Shown here in pieces: positions 55,502 to 64,000 of a DNA stretch of 64,000 nucleotides (positions are counted from its first letter, which is position 1; every line of letters begins with the position of its first letter). The translations under genes were made by a program, and so were the position numbers. The notes under the pieces are model-generated. The model was not told the DNA's origin. It searched no databases and was given only the letters and a program-made list of their open reading frames with translations. Origin of the DNA: Sphingomonadaceae bacterium (GTDB lineage Bacteria > Pseudomonadota > Alphaproteobacteria > Sphingomonadales > Sphingomonadaceae); NCBI GenBank assembly GCA_019239915.1, contig JAFAZF010000014.1:62001-126000 (forward strand), given 5' to 3'.

Positions 55502-55713
55502 CCCCCTCTGTCACGGAACCTGAGAGCATTCGCGCCGGTTCCCGACCGAGGTCAGGATCCGCTGCTTACCCCTTCGGTGGGGCGATCCGGTCGAGAGACC
55601 GCCGCCCGCTTTCCAGAGTGTCCCGATGCGCCCGCGCGGTCCGGTGACCTGAGAGTTTCCGGGGCGGTTGCTCCTTCGGTGGCGGCAGACCGAGACCCGC
55701 CGCGCTCTCCCGC
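55502..55713 (-). promoter_or_regulatory. Tandem glycine riboswitch (two aptamers)
   Basis: Read on the reverse strand. Aptamer I (55713-55606) has GGAGAGCG, CCGAAGGAGCAA, CTCAGGTCACCGGACC and CACTCTGGAAAGCGG. Aptamer II (55605-55502) has CCACCGAAGGGGTAAGC and CTCTCAGGTTCCGTGACAGA. These are the conserved glycine-aptamer cores (CCGAAGG, CUCAGGU/UCAGG, ACAGA). It precedes gcvT by about 58 nt. A GC hairpin (CGGGC-AGGA-GCCCG, 55468-55490 region) in the spacer may be the expression platform. Glycine binding is expected to turn the operon on. Confidence 0.93.
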
Positions 55714-55780
55714 GCGATCGCCCGGGGCAAGCCCCGGAAGACGCCCCTCGCTATTCGGCCTGCCGCATCCAAGTCAACCC

Positions 55781-56260
55781 TCAGGCTAATGCAACTTCAT
55801 CAATCGCCAGGTTCGTCAGTGCCACCTGGAGAAGCTCGTCGCCTTCAGCTGATGTCGAGATGATACAATGATCTTCCCACTCCCCCAGACGTACAAACGT
55901 TTGCCCCTTGACATCGATGAGCTGCGCGTCCGCTCCTTCGATATGACGAAGCCCTCCCAACCGATGGAGTGCCCTCATCACGCGCTCAGCCTCTTGCGAT
56001 CGAAACTCAAGGCTGCTTCTGCCGTTTCCCAACTTGATGATGCGCGGTGCGCCACGCTCGAACGCAAGAAGGATTTTGGCTGCCTGTGAACGGGTGGCGA
56101 CGCCGAGGCGAAGCCTAGCCTTCTCCATAAGTTGCTCCACAGTCCAACTTGAAAGACCAAGCGTGGCGCCGATTGTCTTCGAGCGCTTTCCCGACGCCAA
56201 CATTCGCAAACATTGCTTTTGACGTTCGGTTAGCTTGGCGAGGGCGCTCTCGATGTTCAC
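55781..56260 (-). CDS. LuxR-type HTH protein with unknown C-terminal domain
   Basis: The 159-residue protein has a LuxR/GerE-type HTH near the N-terminus (LTERQKQCLRMLASGKRSKTI, TVEQLMEKARLRLGVATRSQAAKIL), unlike usual LuxR proteins where it is C-terminal. The last 95 residues match no domain I recognise. The start is GTG with AGGA 8 nt upstream. The GC content is visibly lower than in neighbours, and the gene sits between the gcv riboswitch and a conserved lipoprotein, which suggests acquisition. A second unknown gene lies upstream on the same strand. Confidence 0.78.
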   Translation of the reverse strand: MNIESALAKLTERQKQCLRMLASGKRSKTIGATLGLSSWTVEQLMEKARLRLGVATRSQAAKILLAFERGAPRIIKLGNGRSSLEFRSQEAERVMRALHRLGGLRHIEGADAQLIDVKGQTFVRLGEWEDHCIISTSAEGDELLQVALTNLAIDEVALA

Positions 56261-56305
56261 TGCAATGATCCTGCTCGCGTCAACCTGCTGTCGTCCAAAA
56301 TAGGA

Positions 56306-56608
56306 TCAGCTCACGAAAGAGCTAGGTCTGCACGCCGCCTGAATAACTTCGGCCCAGTTGCTGTACCGCGAGCGTTGCTGCTCGGCATGCGGACCAAGCG
56401 GATCTCCATAAAGAGTACGATTTCGCGACTCGATCACCTCGAGGACGATGGCGGGTAGCTCCGCACGATACCATCGCTTAATTTGATTGCGCATCCAACA
56501 AAGTCGCTCGGCGACCCATTTCTCGGCCCAATCTGCTCCAAGAAGCGCGTCAGCGAATGCTCGCAAAGATCTGACTTCCGCCCCATATGCGCGGCGTTCC
56601 CGAGGCAT
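56306..56608 (-). CDS. Hypothetical protein
   Basis: The 100-residue frame has a start at ATG 56608 (GTG at 56620 also possible) and no recognised domain. It is rich in Arg, Glu and Trp, with helical segments such as FADALLGADWAEKWVAERLCW and QIKRWYRAELPAIVLEVIESR. It lies 45 bp upstream of the HTH gene on the same strand and has the same low GC composition. GGGGA lies close to the ATG. The gene is plausible but not proven. Confidence 0.5.
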   Translation of the reverse strand: MPRERRAYGAEVRSLRAFADALLGADWAEKWVAERLCWMRNQIKRWYRAELPAIVLEVIESRNRTLYGDPLGPHAEQQRSRYSNWAEVIQAACRPSSFVS

Positions 56609-56625
56609 TTCCCCAAGCACGACTA

Positions 56626-57291
56626 TCAGCGCGTCGCGTTGTAGGCGAGCTGGTCGTTCGAGAGCTGGAAGCCGACGAGCAGTTCGAAGCTGGCGCGGCT
56701 GACCTCCGAGCGGATTTCCGGATCGGTCATCGGATCGATCGAGGCGTCGGCGTCGGTGGCCTTGCGCTTGCGGGTCAGCCGGTTGCGTACCTTCTGGGAC
56801 AGCGCGACCGCCGAACGGTCGATCGTCACCGTCGCCGTGCCGCTGGTCGTGGCGCGGAGCTGACCGTCGGCGAAGTGCAGGCCGACCCGGCCGAGTTGCT
56901 TGGAGACGACCTGCGTGCCGCCGCGGATCGCCGTCGCGAAATAGGGCAAGGTCACGTCGCGTGCGCCGCTGGCGCTGGTGCGGCGGCCCTCGACGGTGAA
57001 ACTCACGCTCGACGTGAGCGGCCCGGTGCCAGTGTCGGCGCATTGCGGCGTGACGTTCACGATCTCGGCGACGACGTCGATATCGTTGGCGGTGCGGCCG
57101 CCCGGCGTGGTGAACAGCGTCTCGTCGCCGGTATAGGCGGGGATGCCGACCGCCGGACAGGCCGATCGCGTGATCTTGAGCCCGATCGAATCGTTGGCGA
57201 GCTCGATATTGCCTTCGTGGCTGCAGGCGCCGAGCGTGGTGGCGCCGATCAGCGCGAGCGGCAGGAACAGGGAACGCGACAAGCTCGGCAC
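56626..57291 (-). CDS. Hypothetical lipoprotein
   Basis: The 221-residue protein has a lipoprotein signal (SLFLPLALIGATTLGAC, lipobox LGAC), then a mostly beta region with AYTGDETLF and FTVEGRRTSA, and a basic patch RNRLTRKRKATDADAS. The best start is GTG at 57291, with GAGGAAG 6 nt upstream; TTG at 57306 has no Shine-Dalgarno. Function unknown; it looks like a conserved envelope protein. Confidence 0.78.
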   Translation of the reverse strand: MPSLSRSLFLPLALIGATTLGACSHEGNIELANDSIGLKITRSACPAVGIPAYTGDETLFTTPGGRTANDIDVVAEIVNVTPQCADTGTGPLTSSVSFTVEGRRTSASGARDVTLPYFATAIRGGTQVVSKQLGRVGLHFADGQLRATTSGTATVTIDRSAVALSQKVRNRLTRKRKATDADASIDPMTDPEIRSEVSRASFELLVGFQLSNDQLAYNATR

Positions 57292-57409
57292 AGGCGGCTT
57301 CCTCAACGATCAAGAGCTGCCGGCGCGAGCGATCGGCCGGTCCGGTACGGGCGCGGATCATAGGAAGCGGCTTTCGCACAGGCAAGCAATCGCGTAGAGG
57401 GCGGCGGCG

Positions 57410-58387
57410 ATGATGACCGCCCCTGCCGCAGCGCACAACCACGAGCGTGCGAAGCCGCCGCTCACGCTGCTGATCGCCGCACCGCGCGGCTTCTGCGCCG
57501 GCGTCGATCGCGCGATCCGCGTCGTCGAGCTCGCGATCGCGAAGTTCGGCGAGCCGGTCTATGTTCGCCACGAGATCGTTCACAACAAGCATGTCGTCGA
57601 CGGCCTCAAGGCCAAGGGCGCGATCTTCGTCGAGGAGCTGGACGAGGTGCCGGACGGCAAGCCCGTCGTCTTCTCCGCGCACGGCGTGCCCAAGATCGTG
57701 CCACTGGAGGCGAGCGAGCGCGGGCTCGATTTCGTCGATGCCACCTGCCCGCTGGTTTCGAAGGTTCACCGTCAAGCCGAGCGGCTGCACGAGCAGGGCC
57801 GCCATATTCTGTTTATCGGCCATCGCGGCCATCCCGAGGTGATCGGCACGCTCGGCCAGCTGTCGGATGGTGCGATGACGCTGGTCGAGACGGTCGAGGA
57901 TGTCGAGGCGGTGACGCCGGCCGATCCGGCCAACCTTGCCTTCCTCACCCAGACGACGCTCTCGGTGGACGATACCGCCGAGATGGTCGCCGCGCTGCGG
58001 CGTCGCTTCCCGCTGATCCAGGGACCGCGTGGGGAGGATATCTGCTACGCGACCTCGAACCGGCAGGCGGCGGTCAAGGCGATCGCGGCGCGCTGCGATG
58101 CGATGCTGGTGGTCGGCGCCCCCAATTCGTCCAACTCGCTTCGCCTTGTCGAGGTGGCCGAACGCAACGGTGTCCGCGCGCGGCTGATCCAGAACGCATC
58201 CGAAATCGATTTCGCCTGGCTTGCGGGCGTGCGCGCGCTCGGCCTCACCGCCGGCGCTTCGGCTCCCGAGCTGCTGGTCCGCGAGGTCGTCGACGCGCTC
58301 GGCCAGCGCTACACGATCGCCGAGGAAGAGATCACGACCACCGTCGAGCAGATGGCGTTCAAGCTGCCGCGCGGCCTCGCCGCCTGA
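57410..58387 (+). CDS. ispH: 4-hydroxy-3-methylbut-2-enyl diphosphate reductase
   Basis: The last step of the MEP isoprenoid pathway, making IPP and DMAPP, 325 aa. The [4Fe-4S] cysteines are in [13 protein letters not shown] (Cys29), [13 protein letters not shown] and [23 protein letters not shown]126-type TTVEQMAF is near the end. ATG 57410 is the first of two adjacent ATGs. It is divergent from the lipoprotein gene. Confidence 0.97.
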   Translation: MMTAPAAAHNHERAKPPLTLLIAAPRGFCAGVDRAIRVVELAIAKFGEPVYVRHEIVHNKHVVDGLKAKGAIFVEELDEVPDGKPVVFSAHGVPKIVPLEASERGLDFVDATCPLVSKVHRQAERLHEQGRHILFIGHRGHPEVIGTLGQLSDGAMTLVETVEDVEAVTPADPANLAFLTQTTLSVDDTAEMVAALRRRFPLIQGPRGEDICYATSNRQAAVKAIAARCDAMLVVGAPNSSNSLRLVEVAERNGVRARLIQNASEIDFAWLAGVRALGLTAGASAPELLVREVVDALGQRYTIAEEEITTTVEQMAFKLPRGLAA

Positions 58388-58414
58388 GCCTTCGTCACAA
58401 TGCAGTCCCTTCAC

Positions 58415-58492
58415 CCGTTCGTGTCGAGCGAAGTCGACACACGCCAGCGCCCCGTTCGTGGCACGTCCCTCGACTGCGCTCGGGACGAGCGG
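58415..58492. repeat. Palindromic intergenic repeat (CCGTTCG family)
   Basis: The left arm starts CCGTTCGTGTCGAGCGAAGT and the right arm is the reverse complement of CCGCTCGTCCCGAGCGCAGT. It lies between ispH and thrB and is the most diverged member listed. Confidence 0.75.
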
Positions 58493-58518
58493 ATGTGATG
58501 CGGCCGAGGTCGCGCTAG

Positions 58519-59478
58519 ATGGCGGTCTACACGCCGGTCTCGGCGGAGGAGATCGCTGCCCTCCTCGCCCGCTATGAAGGCACCACGCCGCTCGTTTCGG
58601 CCAAGGGCATCGCCGAGGGTGTCGAGAACAGCAATTATCTCGTCGATACCGAGGATCATCGTTACATCCTCACGCTTTACGAGAAGCGCGTCGACAAGGC
58701 CGACTTGCCCTTCTTCCTCGCGCTGATCGACCATCTCGCCGACCGCGGCCTGCCGGTGCCGCGCGCGCTGCGTGACCGCGACGGCGTGCAGATCCAGGAG
58801 GTCGCGGGGCGGTCCGCCTGCCTGATCGAGTTCCTGCCCGGCGTCTCGCTCAGCCACCCGACCGTGCCCCAGGCGCGGGCCGCCGCCACGATAATGGGTG
58901 AGATGCACCGCGCGCTCGAGGATTTCCCGCTCGAGCGGCCGAACAGCCTCGGCGCCGACGCCTGGGCGCCGCTGCTGGCGCGGTGCGGCCACGATCTCGA
59001 CGCGATCCGGCCGGGTCTCTACGATCGGCTCTCCCGCGCGCTCGACGCGGTGCTGCCGCTCTGGGATCGCGCCGCGCCGCGCTCGGTGATCCACGCCGAC
59101 CTCTTTCCCGATAACGTGCTGACGCTCGGCGATCGCGTGACCGGCATCATCGACTTCTATTTCGCGTGCAGCGACGTGCGGCTCTACGATCTCGCGGTAA
59201 TGCACGGATCATGGTGCTTCGATGCGAAGGGCGAGCACTATGATTCGGCGATCGGCGAAGCTTTGCTGCAGGGCTACGCCGCAGGCTTTGGTCTTGCGGA
59301 CGGGGATCGCACGGCGCTGCCGGTGTTGGCGATGGGCGGCTGCATCCGCTTCGCGCTGACCCGCGCCTGGGATTGGCTCAACACGCCGGCCGATGCGCTC
59401 GTCGTCCGCAAGGATCCGCTCGCCTATGTCCGGCGCCTCGATCACTATGCGCAGCATGGTACGGCACTCTTTCGATGA
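58519..59478 (+). CDS. thrB: Homoserine kinase (choline-kinase-fold ThrB)
   Basis: The 319-residue kinase phosphorylates homoserine in threonine synthesis. It has [26 protein letters not shown], the catalytic loop [12 protein letters not shown] and the metal-binding [10 protein letters not shown], the protein-kinase-like ThrB of alphaproteobacteria. Its stop overlaps the rnhA start by 4 bp (ATGA). Confidence 0.95.
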   Translation: MAVYTPVSAEEIAALLARYEGTTPLVSAKGIAEGVENSNYLVDTEDHRYILTLYEKRVDKADLPFFLALIDHLADRGLPVPRALRDRDGVQIQEVAGRSACLIEFLPGVSLSHPTVPQARAAATIMGEMHRALEDFPLERPNSLGADAWAPLLARCGHDLDAIRPGLYDRLSRALDAVLPLWDRAAPRSVIHADLFPDNVLTLGDRVTGIIDFYFACSDVRLYDLAVMHGSWCFDAKGEHYDSAIGEALLQGYAAGFGLADGDRTALPVLAMGGCIRFALTRAWDWLNTPADALVVRKDPLAYVRRLDHYAQHGTALFR

Positions 59479-59930
59479 CCGAACTGAGCCATGTCGAGAT
59501 CTTCACGGACGGCGCGTGCAAGGGCAATCCCGGCCCGGGCGGCTGGGGCGCGCTGATCCGCATGGGGGCGCATGAGAGGGAGCTCTCCGGCGGCGAGCGG
59601 CTCACCACCAACAACCGCATGGAGATGCTCGCCGCGATCCGCGCGCTCGAAGCGCTGACCCGCCCCTGCCGGGTGACGCTCCATACCGACAGCCGCTATA
59701 TGATGGACGGCATCACCAAGTGGGTGAAGGGCTGGCAGCGCAATGGCTGGAAGACCGCCGACAAGAAGCCCGTGAAGAACATGGAGCTGTGGCAGGAGTT
59801 GCTCGCCGCCGCGGCGCCGCACCGGATCGACTGGCGCTGGGTCAAGGGCCATGCCGGGCATACCGAGAACGAACGCGTCGACATGCTGGCGAGCGATGCC
59901 GCGCGGGCGATCGCGAAGGCGCCGCTGTAG
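59475..59930 (+). CDS. rnhA: Ribonuclease HI
   Basis: The 151-residue nuclease degrades the RNA of RNA-DNA hybrids. Catalytic residues are Asp12 ([11 protein letters not shown]), Glu50 (NNRMEM), Asp72 (HTDSRY) and the last Asp in [20 protein letters not shown] carries the conserved His loop. It overlaps thrB, a common pairing in this group. Confidence 0.97.
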   Translation: MTELSHVEIFTDGACKGNPGPGGWGALIRMGAHERELSGGERLTTNNRMEMLAAIRALEALTRPCRVTLHTDSRYMMDGITKWVKGWQRNGWKTADKKPVKNMELWQELLAAAAPHRIDWRWVKGHAGHTENERVDMLASDAARAIAKAPL

Positions 59931-60094
59931 CCCGGGCGCAACGGCGCGCCGCAAGATGGCTTGGGCGGCTCAGGTCCATATTGAACCGAATGATACCCTA
60001 GTTTAAAGATGGTCTTTATCGGGTTTAACAAAACCGCGCTGTAACGGCGCGCCCGGTCGCGCCATCAGGGGCGTGCAGATAAGGGGGTTTTCCA

Positions 60095-61744
60095 ATGTCA
60101 CATTCGCGTCGGGCGGTTCGCCGCCTGCTTTTCGTCGCGCTGCTCGGTAGCGTATCGACCGCCGCGCTCGCCGCCGATCCCGCTGCGGGCGACTCCTCGG
60201 TCGACGCGAAGATCGCGGCGCTGCAGGCACAGCTCAACGCGATCCAGAGCGAGATCAGCGAATTGCGCGGTGGTGCGGCCGGCAGTGCGATCCCGGCCGG
60301 CACCCAGCCGCCGAGCAGTGCCGCGACGGCAGACAACGGCATCTTCTCGGGTTCGCGCACCGCAACCGGTGGAGCCGGCGGCTCGTCGCCCACGCCGAAG
60401 GGCCCGACCCCAACGACGGCTGCCGTGGCGAAGATCGACTCGGGCCATCCGGTGATCGCGACCAACGACGGCCGCTTCACGGCGAACCTGCAGGGCATCA
60501 TGCAGTTCGACGTCGCCGACTACTTCCAGCATAGCGCCGGCCCGATCGCGACCGACCTTCGCCGCGGTGGCGCGTCGACGGACACCGCACGCGCGCGCAA
60601 TCTCTCCAACGGCACCACCTTCCGCCGCGCGCGCATCGGCATCAGCGGCCGCGCGTTCGGCGATTTCGAGTATAACGTGCTGTTCGATTTCGGCGGCTCC
60701 GGCGTCGAGGACAACGGCCACGTCCAGGAGCTCTGGCTGCAATATTCCGGCTGGAAGCCCGCACACATCCGCGTCGGCGCGTTCGCGCCGTTCATCGGCC
60801 TTGAGGATGCCGGCTCGACCAACGGCATGCTGTTCCTCGAGCGACCCGCCTCGGCGGACATCGCGCGCAGCGTCGCCGGCGGCGACTTCCGCGAGGGTGG
60901 CCAGATCGCGATCACGCAGCCGCGTTGGTTCGCGTCTGCCGCCGTCACGGGCCGCCTCGTCAACACCGCCGGCAGCAGCGCCGTGCAACCCTACAACAGC
61001 GCGCTCGGCTTCGTCGGCCGCGCCGCCGCGCTGCCGGTCAAGACCGACGACGCGATCGTCCATCTGGGCCTCCACGGCAGCTATGTCGCGCATGCCGCGA
61101 ACACCGCCGGGCCCGATGCCGCGGCCGGCACCGCGATCAGCCCGGTCACGCTGCAGGAGCGGCCCGAGCTGCGCGTCGACGGCACGCGTCTGATCTCGAC
61201 GGGCGCAATCGACGCGAGCCACGTCTATACGGCGGGCGCCGAGTTCGCGGCCGAGTACCGCAATTTCTTCGTCCAGGGCGAATATGAGCGGATTGGCATC
61301 GACCGCCGTGCCTCGGCGCTCGACAATCCGCACTTCAACGGCTTCTATGTCGAAGGCAGCTGGATCCTCACCGGCCAGCGCCGCCGCTACAACGACGGCA
61401 ACTTCGCGTTCGACGGACCGAAGATCGACGGCTCGTTCAATCCCTCCAAGGGCAATTACGGCGCGATCGAGCTGGCGCTGCGCTACTCCGACATCGACCT
61501 GAACTATCATCAGGGCATCCGTGGTGTCGCGCTGCCGGCAGGCGGCGTTCGCGGCGGCGATCAGAAGATCCTCACGGCCGGCGTGAACTGGTATCTGAAC
61601 CCGATCGCGCGCGTGATGTTCGACTATCAGCACGTGAAGATCGATCGCCTCTCGCCGAGCGCGGCGAGCTACGTCACGCCGGTCGGCGCCGAGATTGGAC
61701 AGAGCTACGATACGGCGTCGGCGCGCTTCCAGCTCGCCTTCTAG
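60095..61744 (+). CDS. Porin O/P-like outer-membrane protein
   Basis: The 549-residue protein has a signal peptide (cleavage near ALAADPA), an N-terminal coiled coil (KIAALQAQLNAIQSEISEL), a low-complexity linker, and a large beta-barrel of the OprO/OprP phosphate-selective porin family (TTFRRARIGISGRAFGDFEYN, WLQYSGWKPAHIRVGAF, TSARFQLAF at the end). The C-terminal Phe is the expected outer-membrane signal. AAGGGGG lies upstream of the ATG. No convincing Pho box was found. A near-symmetrical stem-loop follows. Confidence 0.9.
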   Translation: MSHSRRAVRRLLFVALLGSVSTAALAADPAAGDSSVDAKIAALQAQLNAIQSEISELRGGAAGSAIPAGTQPPSSAATADNGIFSGSRTATGGAGGSSPTPKGPTPTTAAVAKIDSGHPVIATNDGRFTANLQGIMQFDVADYFQHSAGPIATDLRRGGASTDTARARNLSNGTTFRRARIGISGRAFGDFEYNVLFDFGGSGVEDNGHVQELWLQYSGWKPAHIRVGAFAPFIGLEDAGSTNGMLFLERPASADIARSVAGGDFREGGQIAITQPRWFASAAVTGRLVNTAGSSAVQPYNSALGFVGRAAALPVKTDDAIVHLGLHGSYVAHAANTAGPDAAAGTAISPVTLQERPELRVDGTRLISTGAIDASHVYTAGAEFAAEYRNFFVQGEYERIGIDRRASALDNPHFNGFYVEGSWILTGQRRRYNDGNFAFDGPKIDGSFNPSKGNYGAIELALRYSDIDLNYHQGIRGVALPAGGVRGGDQKILTAGVNWYLNPIARVMFDYQHVKIDRLSPSAASYVTPVGAEIGQSYDTASARFQLAF

Positions 61745-61768
61745 GCCGAACCAACCGCGTCTTCATCT

Positions 61769-61821
61769 GGGCCGGGTGCCGTGCAGCGTCATGCTGCTAG
61801 GCTCCCGGCCCGCTTCGTTTT
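61769..61821 (+). terminator. Large stem-loop with T-rich tail after the porin gene
   Basis: GGGCCGGG (61769-61776) pairs with CCCGGCCC (61804-61811). Inside, GCC pairs with GGC and GCAGC (61783-61787) with GCTGC (61793-61797), separated by small internal loops. It is followed by CTTCGTTTT. A strong Rho-independent terminator for the porin transcript. Confidence 0.75.
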
Positions 61822-61922
61822 GCGGTCCCAGCCTGCGACGTCGGGCGGTAAATATCGGATCAACGGCGATTATGGCGCTCGCCTCAAAGGCTTGCTAGTC
61901 TTGCAACCCGGAGGGGTTCGCA

Positions 61923-62882
61923 ATGCTGGTGCGGTTCTGGGGAACACGCGGTTCGCTGCCGGTCGCGCCGACGCCGCCGGCGATCCGTACGAAGATCGCG
62001 CGTGCGCTTGTCGCCGCCGATGGACGCCGTTTCACCGACGAGCAGGCTGCGGCCGACTTCGCCGAAACGCTCGATTTCGCGACGTGGGGCACCTATGGCG
62101 GTGCCTCCAGTTGCGTCGAGATCGAGGGCAGCAGCGACGGCTTCGTCGTCTGCGACATGGGTTCGGGCCTGCGCGAGTTCGGCATCGATTCGATCCGCCG
62201 CATCGGCGCCGGCCATCCGCGCCGCTACCATATGTTCCTGTCGCACCTGCACTGGGACCATATCATGGGCTTCCCGTTCTTCGGCCCGGCCTTCGATCCC
62301 CGCAACCGGATCACCATCTATTCGGGCCACGCCGACGCCGAGGAGGCGCTGCGGCGGCAGCAGGAAGAGATCAGCTTCCCGGTTCCGTTCGACTATCTCG
62401 CGGCGCAGATCGACTTCGTGACGCTCGACACCGGCGATGCGCACGACATCGCCGGCATGAAGGTGTCGCTGATCCTCCAGCAGCACGCGCACGACAGCTA
62501 CGGCTATCGATTCGAGCAAGGCGGCAAAAGCGTCGTCTATTCGACCGACTCGGAGCACAAGCTCGAGGACATGGCGGTCGAGGAGGTGTTCGAGCGCTTC
62601 TTCCACGATGGCGATCTCGTCATCTGCGACACGATGTACTCGCTTGCCGAGAGTGTGACGCTCAAGGCCGATTGGGGGCATAGTTCGAACCTCGTCGCGG
62701 TCGATCTCTGCCAGGGTGCGGGCGCGAAGCGGCTCGTGCTCTTTCACCACGAGCCGACCTACAGCGACGAGGACATCCGCCGCCTCCATCTCGAGACGAT
62801 CCGCTACGAGGAGCTTAACCGCCACGATCGCCGCCCGCTCGAGGTGCTGTGCGCCTATGACGGGTTCGAAGTGGAGGTTTGA
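61923..62882 (+). CDS. MBL-fold metallohydrolase
   Basis: The 319-residue protein has the metal motif SHLHWDH plus downstream His (HAHDSYGYRF, ADWGHSS, VLFHHEPTYSD) and Asp (STDSEH) ligands, with the phosphodiesterase-like start VRFWGTRGSLP. That start is shared with cyclic-nucleotide phosphodiesterase-like and RNase-Z-like MBL enzymes. GGAGGGG precedes the ATG. The substrate is unknown; 2',3'- or 3',5'-cyclic nucleotide hydrolysis is possible. Confidence 0.88.
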   Translation: MLVRFWGTRGSLPVAPTPPAIRTKIARALVAADGRRFTDEQAAADFAETLDFATWGTYGGASSCVEIEGSSDGFVVCDMGSGLREFGIDSIRRIGAGHPRRYHMFLSHLHWDHIMGFPFFGPAFDPRNRITIYSGHADAEEALRRQQEEISFPVPFDYLAAQIDFVTLDTGDAHDIAGMKVSLILQQHAHDSYGYRFEQGGKSVVYSTDSEHKLEDMAVEEVFERFFHDGDLVICDTMYSLAESVTLKADWGHSSNLVAVDLCQGAGAKRLVLFHHEPTYSDEDIRRLHLETIRYEELNRHDRRPLEVLCAYDGFEVEV

Positions 62883-62914
62883 TCATTTCGCTACCGATCC
62901 GCTAACGCGTGCAC

Positions 62915-64000
62915 ATGGCCGCGGGACCGATTCAGGATTATCTGCGCGATCTCCACGCGCGGCTGCGCGGTCTCGGGGGCGGCAAGCTCGCCGCCTATAT
63001 CCCAGAGCTTGCCAAGGCCGATCCGAATGCGCTGGCGATCGCGATCGCGACCGTCGACGGCGAGATCTATTCGATCGGCGACGATCGCACGCCCTTCAGC
63101 ATCCAGTCCGTTTCGAAGCCATTCGTTTACGCGCATGCGCTCGAGGTGCGCGGCACCGAGGAGGTGTTCCGCCATGTCGGCGTGGAACCGACCGGCGAGG
63201 CGTTCAACGCGATCGAGCTGGACGACGTCCACCGCCGCGCGTTCAACCCGATGATCAACAGCGGCGCGATCGCGACCTCCGGCTTGGTCGAAGGCGAGAC
63301 GCAGGCGGAGCGGATCGCCGCGCTCGATGCGCTGTTCGCGCGTTTCGCCGGGCGGCCGCTCGCGCTCGACAAGGCGGTGTTCCACTCCGAGTCCGCGACC
63401 GGGCATCGCAATCGCGCGATGGCCTGGCTGATGCTGAACGCGGGTATTCTGACGCGCGAGCCCGAACAGGTCCTGGAGCTCTACTTCCGGCAATGTTCGC
63501 TGCTCGTCGATGCGCGCGATCTCGCGTTGATGGGGGCGACGCTCGCCAACAACGGCGTCAACCCGCGCACCGGCGAGCGCGCGCTGGCCGCAGCGGTGGT
63601 CGGCGACGTGCTCACCGTGATGAACTCCTGCGGCATGTACAATTATGCCGGACAGTGGGCATTCGAGATCGGGCTGCCCGCGAAAAGCGGCGTCTCCGGC
63701 TCGATCCTGGCGGTGGCACCCGGGCAGGCCGGCATCGCGATCTGGTCGCCGCCGATCGACGCAAACGGCACGAGCGTGCGCGGGGTCGCCGCCGCCCGCG
63801 CAATCGCCGAGGATTTCGGATTGCGCACCTTCACCACGCATCCGAGCCCGAGCAGCGTCATCCGCCGCAGCTTTTCGGGCCTCCGGCTCCGTTCGAAGCG
63901 GGTGAGGCCGCCGTCGGAACGCAGCCTGCTCGATCGCGCCGGTGCCGCGATCGCGGTCATCGAACTGCAGGGGCCCCTCTTCTTCGGCGCTGCGGAGCGG
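62915..64000 (+). CDS. glsA: Glutaminase A with C-terminal STAS domain, 3' truncated by window edge
   Basis: The frame is open to the last base, giving 362 residues. The glutaminase domain has the serine-beta-lactamase-like SxxK pair in IQSVSKPF (Ser65, Lys68), NPMINSGAI, MYNYAGQW with the catalytic Tyr, and LPAKSGVSG. At the end, IAVIELQGPLFFGAAER begins a STAS domain, as in glutaminase-STAS fusions that may also carry a cyclic-nucleotide domain. It hydrolyses glutamine to glutamate. An alternative GTG is two codons upstream. Confidence 0.93.
   Translation, partial: MAAGPIQDYLRDLHARLRGLGGGKLAAYIPELAKADPNALAIAIATVDGEIYSIGDDRTPFSIQSVSKPFVYAHALEVRGTEEVFRHVGVEPTGEAFNAIELDDVHRRAFNPMINSGAIATSGLVEGETQAERIAALDALFARFAGRPLALDKAVFHSESATGHRNRAMAWLMLNAGILTREPEQVLELYFRQCSLLVDARDLALMGATLANNGVNPRTGERALAAAVVGDVLTVMNSCGMYNYAGQWAFEIGLPAKSGVSGSILAVAPGQAGIAIWSPPIDANGTSVRGVAAARAIAEDFGLRTFTTHPSPSSVIRRSFSGLRLRSKRVRPPSERSLLDRAGAAIAVIELQGPLFFGAAER

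Noticed and set aside
56306-58414. Long reverse open frame over ispH and the lipoprotein gene
   Set aside because: Only its last 100 codons lie outside other genes. The upstream part is antisense to ispH, so only the short C-terminal gene was called.
59931-60094. Possible Pho box upstream of the porin O/P-like gene
   Set aside because: One CTGTAAC half-site is present but no second half at the proper spacing, so phosphate control is not supported.

Overview
The window looks like chromosomal core sequence from a GC-rich alphaproteobacterium, most likely a member of Sphingomonadales. The evidence is the gene families (KorAB, PhaR, ThrB of the choline-kinase fold, GcvPA/GcvPB split P-protein), a general-stress promoter of the alphaproteobacterial EcfG type, and palindromic intergenic repeats with arms starting CCGTTCG that are common in sphingomonads. 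No rRNA, tRNA, CRISPR array, transposase or prophage was seen. The 5' gene (periplasmic glucan biosynthesis) and the 3' gene (glutaminase-STAS) run off the ends.

Layout. 1-7.5 kb: end of an OpgG/OpgD-type gene, then a tripartite RND efflux operon behind a promoter with a palindromic operator. 7.5-11.8 kb: a reverse-strand operon (VOC protein, type-B carboxylesterase, two luciferase-like flavin enzymes) that looks catabolic, substrate unknown. 12-15 kb: PhaR, a divergent PHA-synthase-like hydrolase with a Cys nucleophile, and a haem-oxygenase-fold redox protein. 15-19 kb: alr-mlaE-mlaF and an MHS-type MFS transporter. 19-25 kb: NAD synthetase, two small disordered proteins behind an EcfG-type promoter, hisI-acylphosphatase, purF, an SDR. 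25-30 kb: HDAC-like deacylase, korA, korB and a small secreted protein. 29.7-37 kb: an HSL-type esterase, RppH, a DUF481 outer-membrane protein, then M20 hydrolase-astA-astB (arginine succinylase pathway), a PilZ protein and a dienelactone-hydrolase-like protein. 37-43 kb: CYTH-CHAD protein, Nudix hydrolase, rpsD, and the agmatine-to-putrescine pair (agmatine deiminase, N-carbamoylputrescine amidase).

43-50 kb: a very large membrane protein fusing a GH18-like domain, a NodB deacetylase and a GT2 glycosyltransferase, overlapping a polytopic GT-C-like protein, followed by a CHAP-domain protein, a K+ channel with an RCK module and a small secreted protein. 50-56 kb: a complete glycine-cleavage operon (gcvT-gcvH-methyltransferase-gcvPA-gcvPB) on the reverse strand under a tandem glycine riboswitch. 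55.8-56.6 kb: a short island of lower GC with a LuxR-type HTH protein and an unknown protein. 56.6-64 kb: lipoprotein, ispH, thrB-rnhA, a porin O/P-like protein, an MBL-fold hydrolase and glsA-STAS.

Amino-nitrogen metabolism recurs: AST arginine catabolism, agmatine to putrescine, glycine cleavage, glutaminase, alanine racemase and homoserine kinase. The more unusual points are the REP-like element translated as the N-terminus of the efflux lipoprotein, the triple-domain polysaccharide enzyme, an M20 hydrolase sitting where a desuccinylase would be useful, a methyltransferase inside the gcv operon, and the EcfG-controlled small proteins. All functional calls are from reading the sequence; no database search was run.
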